Part shown: in pieces, positions 39,401 through 51,400 of the stretch | How positions within the stretch are numbered: the stretch's first letter is position 1 | Layout: each line of letters begins with the position of its first letter | Origin: Hydractinia symbiolongicarpus | Taxonomy: Eukaryota; Cnidaria; Hydrozoa; Anthoathecata; Hydractiniidae | Length of the DNA: 64,000 nucleotides | Direction: 5' to 3' | Assembly (NCBI RefSeq): GCF_029227915.1 | Contig: NC_079884.1 | Span: forward strand, 14,696,001-14,760,000 | Notes under the pieces: generated by a model | What the model saw: only the letters and a program-made list of their open reading frames with translations | Database searches by the model: none | What the model was told of the DNA's origin: nothing | Translations under genes and position numbers: made by a program

Positions 39401-42400
39401 CGGCCTTTCGTCAGTTGTGCTCAGCTGCTGTTCATCGTTCAGTTGTCTGCCAGAACAGTGACGTGAAGGGGTCCAAAGGTATGTGTTAAGATCTTTTCCC
39501 TGCAATCTTGTGATGGACATCGGAGTCCAGCATGTCTGGAAGTTCGCTTCTCTCTTTCTAGAGCTACTGCTATTTCCTGTGGTAAAACTATAAAATCACC
39601 TTTCACAGGAGTCCTTGGGGGAGAGATAGTAGGTGTTACCAACACAGCCAGAACAAACCTCCAGAACTGTATAAAATTTATGGTGATCAAGGAAAAGATT
39701 GTAAAGATTTACTTGTATACTCTTGCACAGCTTTAAAACATCAGTTTGACATGTATTGTAGCTTATTGAGAAGAAGAACTGAAGAGGAATGGGATGAAGA
39801 AGCATGGCCTATATATATGGTAAAACTGCAAACCTAGTGGTCAGCAGTTCTAAGAGGTCAGCAGTTCTAAGAGGTCAGCAGTAGGAGCTAACCAAAACAA
39901 ATCAGCTGCAGTGCTGTGTGAGGACTTCATACTAGCTGAATTTAAACCCTCATAAAACTTATGAGGAACTTAAACAGTTACACACGTCTGGCTACAAATG
40001 CTTGTTTTTATTTCGAAATTTGAATAATTATCGATTTATCACCGAATGATTCATCAAACGAGGTAAATTCGTGGATTTATGTAGTATTTTAGACAAAATG
40101 CATTATAACTTGAGAACGAATAATTTGAAAAGATGTAGTAAGAGATTGTAGAGCTGAATAAGAGCAATACAACGATGTATTTTTAAACGAAAAAAAATTG
40201 ATGGAGAGGAGTTACCAAAGCTTTAACAAGGGAGAGCGTTTTTTTGTTTGGAATTTTCTTTTACGAATTTATTTTCTTTATACTCGTAGGGGATTTATCA
40301 ATGTTGTATAATATATAAAAATGTTTTTAAAAACGGGACATGTTAAGGAGATATTTTGAATATACTGAACATGTGTCAAAAGGGTCTACTGTATCCTTAA
40401 CTTAAAAGTCTTCAAACCCTATATTGGAGTGTCATGAAAGCTATATAACAATACTTACATTTATGACAAATATTACCATTCTGGCTTTCTCTTAAGTGGT
40501 TATTATAGCATACATAAACCCAAATCTTTTTAGACAAAGAGGTCAGTAATAACCTTTTTATAGTATTTAAATAATGTGTATTTTGTAAAATCATATTTGT
40601 TTAACTTTAACTGTACTTTTGCTTTTCCAGACATTGTTGATCGAAGAAACAGCTCAGAGCTTCGCTGCTCTTGTTCTCTAAAAAATGGCCGCCAATCCGC
40701 GTTGTTGTTGTTGAGGTCTAGGATTATGGGGTCCAGCGCTTCCAATCAAAGTGGACATAACGTCAGGGCCGTTTGATTCGAAATGGTTTGGCAAAATAGA
40801 CGCAGAAGGAGGAATGGCGGATTGGGTGGGAACGTGAATGGCAGAAGATGCTGCTCGTAGATTCTGCAGGGAAGCTTGGCGTTCCGCTATCTGACAGCGT
40901 AGGCGGTGTTCTTCGTCAGCCATGCTTCCCTGAACAGCTCTTTCCTCTGCCTCCAAGGCAGCTAGCTCGCGACGGAGTGACACAATATCGGGCGGTGGAT
41001 GGTGGTTTATCCCGTCCTCCTGTTGAAGATGCTGTTGTTGTGATGGTGGTGGCGGAGTAGGATGTTGCACAGCGTTGGGGCGCGTTGCTGAAGAAGAAGA
41101 AATGATACCTTTGGACTGGGACTTCGGCCTTTCGTCAGTTGTGCTCAGCTGCTGTTCATCGTTCAGTTGTCTGCCAGAACAGTGACGTGAAGGGGTCCAA
41201 AGGTATGTGTTAAGATCTTTTCCCTGCAATCTTGTGATGGACATCGGAGTCCAGCATGTCTGGAAGTTCGCTTCTCTCTTTCTAGAGCTACTGCTATTTC
41301 CTGTGGTAAAACTATAAAATCACCTTTCACAGGAGTCCTTGGGGGAGAGATAGTAGGTGTTACCAACACAGCCAGAACAAACCTCCAGAACTGTATAAAA
41401 TTTATGGTGATCAAGGAAAAGATTGTAAAGATTTACTTGTATACTCTTGCACAGCTTTAAAACATCAGTTTGACATGTATTGTAGCTTATTGAGAAGAAG
41501 AACTGAAGAGGAATGGGATGAAGAAGCATGGCCTATATATATGGTAAAACTGCAAACCTAGTGGTCAGCAGTTCTAAGAGGTCAGCAGTTCTAAGAGGTC
41601 AGCAGTAGGAGCTAACCAAAACAAATCAGCTGCAGTGCTGTGTGAGGACTTCATACTAGCTGAATTTAAACCCTCATAAAACTTATGAGGAACTTAAACA
41701 GTTACACACGTCTGGCTACAAATGCTTGTTTTTATTTCGAAATTTGAATAATTATCGATTTATCACCGAATGATTCATCAAACGAGGTAAATTCGTGGAT
41801 TTATGTAGTATTTTAGACAAAATGCATTATAACTTGAGAACGAATAATTTGAAAAGATGTAGTAAGAGATTGTAGAGCTGAATAAGAGCAATACAACGAT
41901 GTATTTTTAAACGAAAAAAAATTGATGGAGAGGAGTTACCAAAGCTTTAACAAGGGAGAGCGTTTTTTTGTTTGGAATTTTCTTTTACGAATTTATTTTC
42001 TTTATACTCGTAGGGGATTTATCAATGTTGTATAATATATAAAAATGTTTTTAAAAACGGGACATGTTAAGGAGATATTTTGAATATACTGAACATGTGT
42101 CAAAAGGGTCTACTGTATCCTTAACTTAAAAGTCTTCAAACCCTATATTGGAGTGTCATGAAAGCTATATAACAATACTTACATTTATGACAAATATTAC
42201 CATTCTGGCTTTCTCTTAAGTGGTTATTATAGCATACATAAACCCAAATCTTTTTAGACAAAGAGGTCAGTAATAACCTTTTTATAGTATTTAAATAATG
42301 TGTATTTTGTAAAATCATATTTGTTTAACTTTAACTGTACTTTTGCTTTTCCAGACATTGTAAACAATGGGTCAGGGTTTAGAAATTTTCAAGATTTTGT

Positions 42401-45400
42401 ACTCAAGATATATAAAAAAAATTGTTAAAGTTCTTGTTTTAGCCATAGCAAAAGTTTATACTTACCTTCCAGATTTTCTCGAAGCCATATAAGGAATTTT
42501 ACATTATCTGATATAGCATTAAAAACTTTTCTCATTTCAGGTGTTGTGTTTAGCATTTTTTCTGCATCTTGGACCAATGCATCAGTTATATCATTGAGAC
42601 AGATATCATGCTCTGGTTGAGCCTGAAAAATAGTTTTAAATAATGTATAAGAATTATATCAACAGCAATGGAGTACTTAATTTAGATTCTGCTAATGACA
42701 CGTAATACAGGAATACATCACCTGTTCTTGTATTTTTCGAACTGTTTCAAAATCGCCAGAAAGCTTTAGTTCTCTAGATACATGAAATATAGATTCAGTG
42801 GTTTCTAAGCACTTCGATATGTCAAGAACACATTTGATTTTATGAATAATTGATTCTTGATTAGTGGGCCTTAGGTTGAAGAAATTGATCAAAGTACTCA
42901 GTTCTGATCTTAAATCATTGACATCAATGTGGACCAATTGATGTTTTACATTTTTTGCAGTAATAGTGCCATTTAGTATTTCATCCACCATTGAATTTAA
43001 ATCAGTTAACGTAGGCTCCAGTACTGAATCCATTATTTCCATATGATCAAGTGGACTTTGATTTAGTAATGTTCCAATATGATGGTTCCAAGTTTGTTGA
43101 AATAAATGAAGACTTTTAATTTGAAAGTGATTTATCCTTTCTGTTGTTCGTAAAAAGTTTTTATCCACAGTGAAATATTGGTCTAAACCATTCTCGAATA
43201 TTTCACTAACTGGACAACCACTGACATCATTGTTGACTTTTGAAGCAAAGTGGCTGATATTCGCTAGATAGAAAAGTTATGATATTTATGATTAGCATTT
43301 AAGACAAGTCAGTACAAATAAGTAAGCTTTCCATCATTGATATTACTCCTAATTTTTGCACATTTTAAAGAATGCCGTGTAATAAGCAGACCACCCAAAA
43401 ATGTCAACATGCAAGAAATTATATACAATTTACAACAACGTAGGCGTCTAGAGAATCTGTTGATAAATAATTATTTTTGTACTGGAAAGTTACTATTTTA
43501 AATTGCTATATTCTAAAAGTAAACACATGTTAACTGTTTGGCTGTAAAATAAACTGCAGTCTGCAAAATATACTTTTTACTAGAAAGAAAGTGAGATGAG
43601 TACCCTAATTTTATAAGATTTTATAGTAATCGCTGTCTTCATTGGCTTATGTGTATGTTTTTACAAAAAGTTTGAAGAATATAGCTAGCTAGCTACGTCA
43701 AAGAAGTTTAAAAGTCTTTCTTACAGAAGGATGGCTTTAAAAGCAAGCAAACACTTAGTGTTTAACATTTAAATTATAGATACCAAATATCTACAGGGTA
43801 TAAACAATATTTAATTTCATGTGCTGCTTATTACGCTTTTTACTGCATTAACTTATCTTTCATGTCACTAAAGTTAAAAATCAACAGTCGTTTTGTAGTC
43901 CTTTCAAGGAAATCTTATGTTAAATAATGTACTACTCTGAGAAAAGTATTTGTATTCATAAGAAAGTTTCTGGCATTAAAGTTTGCAAATAGGATCTTGA
44001 AAACAAATTGCAAAAAAGATGTCTGCAAACGAGAGCATATTGCCCCTTTGTTTGACATATTGTCTTGCTAGTAAAATTGGCATTAAGACCAGCTGGTCTT
44101 AACGAATATGAAAGACCATTTTCCTACTCATATTTTCTAATATTTATTTCACATAATGTTCCTTGTTTTTTCAAATGATGCAAAATATACCTGGTCTAAA
44201 ATTTAGTGACAAATGCAAACTATTTGTCTAAAAACTACCGTCCAAAAATTTAACAATCGAGATCATTGCATCTAATTGTTTTCAAATTTTAGGTGATTAT
44301 TTTTTTTTATATTTATAAAGTATTTAAAATGTTATCAAATAAGCTATGGGTAACATGAAAGTTTGAAATCATGATACATCTACTATAAGTCAATAGTTTT
44401 TATGTCTAAAAGCAGATCAACTAAAGATACCAGAAGCATAAACAGAAATTATTAAAGGATTTCTGAATTGTTGTTTACAAATTACGACCTTTTGTTACTT
44501 ACTTATTTTATCTGATATACTCCCACATAATTCCAGATAGTAAAGCATGTCTGCCTTTGTACGGTTAAAGAAGCCTACTTGGTCTTGCCACCTCTTAAAA
44601 GTTTCATTGATATTTTCAATTTTGCCATTTTCATCCTCTGGATAAATTATATCAAGCAAGTGGCAAAATATTTCTTCTTTACTCTTTACTACCGGTAACA
44701 TTTTCATAGGCAATGTGAAATGTATCAAATGGTCAACCAACCAATTCAGAGTGCTTCGTACATCCTCAATAATTATTCCTAATTGGTCGTCACCTTTCCA
44801 ATTAACTAAAAAACAAAAAAAGGGAGAATAGGAAACCTACTTAACTGTTTCTATAATTACTAAATAAAGAACTACAATTTACAAAAACTAACCACAACCA
44901 ATTAAAAATAAGTGATTTTACTTTTAGATAAAGGTTATTTATTTCTAGTGTTGTCACAATTTCTGACTTACTAGTATTAAAAATTTTTTACAATCAAAAA
45001 GGAAATGCAGTAATGGCAATATACTACTTTAATGGGATAAATTTTCGCGGGGATTAAATTTTGCAGTTGAGCTCTTCCACGAAATTTTAGCATTTCGCGG
45101 GGACTTATTTTCGCAGATGAGGGATGTTTTAAATTTTTCACTGGTACTTAATTTCGCGGATGAGGTCATAATAGCAATTTTTGAAAAAATAAGTTGTCAA
45201 AACGGTTCGGGGCCGAATGGCACTGTCTCATCGACCCTCGTTACACCTGTCATTTCTACACCGACCGAGACAAAATGTTTTGCATTTTAATTCAAAGCTC
45301 CTTCACCACAACTATAATGTCAGGTAGAACATATCAACTATGGGTAGAATAAACACAACTAGATAAAAAACTAAACATTTGAATTCCAAGAAGCTGATTC

Positions 45401-48400
45401 TTCATCCATTACATCCACTACTACTATTTCACTTTGTGGGGGATGTAAGGAAATTTCAATTGTTCATCCGTAAGGCTGGAAAAAGAACTCAAATTCAGTT
45501 GATCATCTGCATTAGAAGCTGAGAGCAAAGGATCGATATCCTTGAAAGGGTCAACTGATTCGAAACCTTTGTCAGTTTTCTCTTATCTTTTTATCTTCAG
45601 TGCTCGGTTAAAAAATTAGGCCTACAAAAAAAGAAGCCTCAGAGACTTTGAAAACAAGGAAAAACAAAAATTTAAAATTTCACGGATCGAGCAATTTTTC
45701 AAAATTTTCGCAGGGGACAAATTTTCGCGGATGGCCTGTTTCCGAATTTTTGAAGGGACATATTTTCGCGGATAGTACTCAAATCCGTGAAATTTAATCC
45801 CCGCGAAAATTTATCTCATTAAAGTATTAAATCTAAGAAAAAAGGATAAAAAGGACGCTTTCACTTTGGTTTATTGTTTGCTGGATGAGTCAAAGAAAAG
45901 AGATATTGTTAAGGTGAAGGTAATTTTTTTGTTTTTTTTATTTCTATTTTGTTGATATTGAGTATTTCAAATGTGTTGTTGCGAAAGAAGATATATTCGA
46001 TCTGAAACATTGCATCCACTATACACAAACAAAGCACTCAAGATATATAAACACTTTTAACAGGGTAAATTTTTTTACTTCTAGCTAGCTTAAACAAGAG
46101 TATTCAACCTCTCACGCTCTGGGGTTATAAAAGTTGTACAGTAGTACAAACCCTGCCTGTTAAGGCATTGTCAAACAGTGGTTGCTCCTCTTCAGCCCAT
46201 AATATAATATAAAAAGATTTTTAGAGAGGATGCAGGTAAGTACTATTTGATATTTTACTGAAATTTGCGAACTTGTAGACTCTAAGAGAACTTTTTATAC
46301 CAGGTTGATTTAATAGATATGACTTATGCTACTGATGGAAAGTACAAATGGATCAATCGTGTAATTGACCACTTTTACAAATAAACACTCTTTTCCCTTT
46401 GTACAAAGAAATAAAATCCAAGGTCATCCTGAATTTGGTGAGTTTTTAGTTAATTTGGATTGCCACAGAGTATGGAAGAGAATTCTTAATAAAGTTATAA
46501 GAAAGTTGTAAACGAGTGGTCTGATTAATGCTACTTAGTAAATGGAAAAGCAAGATCTCCATGGGTTTAAGGACTTGTGGAAAGAACCAATGTTTTAGTA
46601 TGATATGGGAGAAACAAACAACAGATACACAAAGTAATGAATGGGTTAATTGGTAGAGATACAATATAAGTTGATTTGGTAGTTGGTTCATAGTCGCACA
46701 ACTTTTGTTTATTTCACACAGGTTAAAAGAAGTGGCTGCTTCAAGCAATTTGTGTTGACTTAAAACTTGGTTCAACGTTGGATAATTTTGCCTAAAGTAA
46801 ACCTAGTGCCTACTTGATTTAACCAACTTGGGTTGATCTGAGTTAGATTTACTGAAATTAAATTATTATTATTTTTTTAATTTTATTACACACAAGAGCA
46901 TCTCGATGCACTTGGCAAGATTTAATTTAGATTTTCCATCTGATGCTTTGCGATAGTGAGCGAGATGTATTTACAGAGTTTGATAAATGAAAATTTCTCA
47001 GTTTTAAGGGTGGAGCTAAGTGCCAGAGTAAGGTGCGATAATGTAAAGGGTAAAATATATATAAAAATGCTAGAAGTGATCAAATCATGGCAGGTAATAA
47101 AGAAAATGCTAAATTGGGGACACAGAAAAAAGATATTTGCAGTTTAGATGATAGTGTGGTGGGAAAAGGCAGTAAATTAACAATGAATGCAAAAAAATCA
47201 AAGCAATGCCAGCCTCTGTGCGATGCATTATTGCCATTATATCTGAAAATCATGTGAAATTAAATCAAAGGTGCCACAAAAATTAAAAGCAAAGATAAAA
47301 ACAACGATGCTTCTCAGTTTTGTCTGTAATGAAGCTGTTGAGTTTAGGCGTCATCAGCTTGGCAATTTCATACCTAATAACGTTTATTAGATATAAACTT
47401 AATAAACGTTTTCATTTAGAAGATTTGTTACTGGAGAAAGGAAAAACAATGATACAATTAATCCAGCAAGAGAATTAGCTGACATTGATCTTGAATAAGA
47501 TTTTGAAATAGAAGGAACGCCTGAAAGAATTGCTTATGTTTCATCTATAAAGATTAAAATGACAAAATTTTGTGTTAAGAAATTAAAAACTTATGTGAAA
47601 CATAAACATTCATGAAATTATAACACTCCTATTTAAAAAGACATGTTAAAAAGATCCACTGACTCGTGCAATTATTTATTAGTATATGAAGAGGAGATAA
47701 AAGGTGTCCAATAAATCAAGATCACAAATCTTCTTTAAATTTATACCCCAACTTTTATTTTGACAAACCTTTTTGGTTATCTGCAGAAGCCATCGAAACG
47801 TTTCTAAACAGTGAAAAGAGTTCAACACAGGAAATCATAGAGGTCACCAAGGAGAATTGGTATAAAAAAGATGTTCAAAAGAACAAATCTAAACACAAAG
47901 AAAGTGGTAGGCAGCTACGGTAAAGGAAAGAGACAAACAGTCAAAAGAAATGAAGTTGTGATGATGTAGCAGTCAAAGTATCCCAAGAAAGTATGATAAA
48001 CATCAAATTCTCATTGTTACTGACTCACATTCAGGAGATTAAGTTCAACAACGCCAAATTCACATTAGCAGGGATGAATAAGCTAGAACAATTAAACAGA
48101 AGTTACAACTTTTGGGGTGATTAAAGTGTCAGAATAAATATCAGCTTCAGAGTCTAAACATGACCAGCTTTACCCAACGTGATTGTGAAGATAAAGCAAT
48201 ATTCGCAAAGTTTTTTCTTTAATTATTCTTCCATTTCCATTGGTTTCCAGCACAAAAGCTTTACATCCTATTTTTCGAATTTCTTGAGAAAATAGTGACT
48301 TTCTTCCTGAAAGTTAATTATTTGCATTTAGTGCATTATGAATAGTTCAAAAAATTTATGCCTCTTTAAAAACACACCCATCTTTGGAATCAAAAATGCA

Positions 48401-51400
48401 CAAAATAATTGTTATATCTCATTAACCATATAAACTTTTGTGGACTTTTGGTGTAAATGGCTAATATCAATTAATGTGTCGAAGAATGATATAATTTGAC
48501 TATTTTTAATCAAATGTCACTAAATATATATGCAAGACAATGCATCTTTGAAAATTCATTCAGGGTATAATTTTTAATTGCCATGTGACAGACATCATTC
48601 GTATCAAGTTGTATGACCTAAAACTCAACGCAAGGGAAGTTACGGGGTGTGGCATTTTTGTCCCCCTTGGCACCTAGCCCCCTCCCACCCTAACCCTGCA
48701 TAAATATTAATTTGATTTCTTAAAAATATGTTGTATAATTAACGAAGGATTGAATTTGGCTATCAAAGGACTGTTTTAAAAAAAAAATCAACTCTCCATA
48801 TCTTATTTGGATATGGGGAGTTGATTTGAAGCTTGAAACGTTTATCAAAAAAATGCATAGGATCATGTAGTTTTGACAAACATTGACTAAGATATTAGGA
48901 TTTAAAGGTTTTTTGATGACGTCATCAACCTCCTTGTTCCGTAAAAAGGGGGCGTTGAACTAGCTTTAGAAAATTGGTATTTTGTTCCCAGGTGTTCCTT
49001 AGTTACCCATGATGACGTCTGTTATTTACAACCATTTCCAAGTTATTTAGTTTTAAACTTAAAAGACACAATTTCCTATTATTATAGAAGAGAACAATAA
49101 CATGTCATACAAAAAAGGCTATTTGAAAACAACAACAAACATACTAAATAACTGCAACATATTTTTCATATAAACCCATGATAAACAATGATGTAATTTT
49201 TCTTCTGGAGTAACATTTTTCTTCCATTCCTTTTCAAATTTTTCATACAAATATTTGTAAGCTTCTTTATTCAGTGATAATGGGTTCAACCACTTGCCAT
49301 ATTGGTTATGCTGAAAAATATTATGGTGATAACAACATAAAATCTGGAAAGAAAATAAGTAATCGTCAAAATTACAATTAAAGAAAGCAATAACAGTGCT
49401 ACATTCTACATAATATCTGTGGAAAAGGCCAAACAGCATCACTCGGCACAAATGTTTTACTTAGTGTAGGCCAGATTAACATGTCGAAAACGTGTTAGCT
49501 GCACTTTCCACAATGTTTGCATAATCAAACAATCTGCTCCACAACCTAGGTCTTATAATTCAGGGAATTGGGGCATGCTGACATCAGCATCAGCATCATT
49601 TGGATCTAACCAAAACACCTAAATCCTAACTCTGCTTTGAATACAAGTGAATTTTAACAACTTCAGGGTGCATGTTACTTTCATATATACAGCGTTCTCA
49701 ACTGCTTGTGGTTGAGAACTTCGAATAAAGTGGGGTTTTAATAGGGTAATTGAAAAAATTTCAAGCTTCTATTGATGCTACAGAAAAATTGTGCTGACGT
49801 AAGAAAAAATTTATTGGTCCCATATTTTTTCCCCATCTATGGGGTGGGTTAAGAATATTAAATCAATTTTCAAATATGTCAGAAAACCTTAAACTATCAT
49901 GGTGATGGTTAAAGATTTTCTGCTTGTTGCACAAATGCTGTGTAATGTCACAAATCAAGAAATTATATGAACCAGGTTAGCTTTGGTTCAATAATTCTGA
50001 CAGAAATAGCGAATTGGACCTGTTTTGTGGAACGAGATTTGACTTAACAAAATGTGAAAATGAAAAATCTTTATGCATGTTGTTTTCATTATATTCTAGA
50101 ATGTTTTTATTACAAAAAACATATTTTGTAGCTTTACAAAAACATATTTGTAGTTTTTGTCGTTCATTCTTCTGCAACATAATATACTCTCTTACCTGGT
50201 CACATAAACATATTTAATTAATTATTGCTAAATTTTAATAGTTGTTGTTGGCTATAGTTTTTATATTAATCAATATAAAAAGATTCCTAATTCTTTAAGG
50301 CTTGAGATATTTTTTGTGATTTTAACTACACATTTTAAATTTCTACACTTTTCCGGATTTGCAAACAAATCTCCTCACCTCAAATAGATTGTCCAAGGAC
50401 TTCCTAAACTTTTCTTCCAGTACATCTTTAAAATTGGCACCATAACTGACCACATCAAGGTTAAAGAACACATGAACAACAAATTTGGAACAGTCATGCT
50501 ATGAGTGAGAACAAGTAAAACATAAACGAGCCACTTGGATTGATCATTATGGTACATTGTTGAAAAGCAAAATGAGATTTTGTATGAATTAACTTTTGTA
50601 TGTATTGCTTATGTATTTCTACTTTTACAAATCACATTCAAAACAATAGTAAGAGGATTCAACATTTAAAGAAGAAAATTTACATATTTTTAGGCAAAAC
50701 AAATTCTTCTTATTCCCTAACGTTAACAAGCGACATGATTAAAAAGGAGTAATTTGATTAGCTATAGATATGCAATCTTTCTACTGCTTTGATTGTGTTT
50801 ATTATAACTGTTATCACATTAAAATACTTAATGTAAATAGTCATTGCAAATATTTTTTAACACTTTATTATAACAGGTTTATAATAAACACATAGTTGCA
50901 AAAGTTTGGCGATTTTTTTCTGCTTATCAACAGCAAGACAAACTGATATCACATCAAAATATATTTATATTTTTTCTAAATAACTCACCATTTTAGCTAG
51001 CTGATCATGAAGTATTTGGATAAGCTGACAATCACTCTTACTTTCCCAGTGAGAAAACATTTTGATTAAGGTGTCCATTACCTAGATTATTTTAAAAATT
51101 AAAAAAGTTTTACATTTTCATTTGGTACACAATTTTTTTTACGCACTAATTTTATAAGCACTGTTAAAACATTAACTTTTACAATCCATTATCTTAAAAG
51201 GGGAACTGCAGTACAAATCACTTTTTTCTTTTTTCTTTTATACGTACTCAGAAAAGCATCAGAAATCAAAAAAATCTTACTTTACTTGTTTTCCTTATTT
51301 AAAATTGTTGTACTAGCCTTCGCATATTTTTCGCATATCAATTTTTTCTCTTAAAAAACGGACAGGCACGAGTTCATTTATGACTGGGCCCGATTATAAA

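Noticed and set aside
38954-39520. 188-codon ORF as a real gene, present three times
   Set aside because: It is part of the broken gag of Ngaro element 2, copied by the tandem array.
37190-42361. CRISPR or satellite array
   Set aside because: Only three long units with coding retrotransposon content; no short repeat/spacer pattern.
47200-48120. Possible recombinase or transposase frames
   Set aside because: Only short broken frames; no motif could be named with support.
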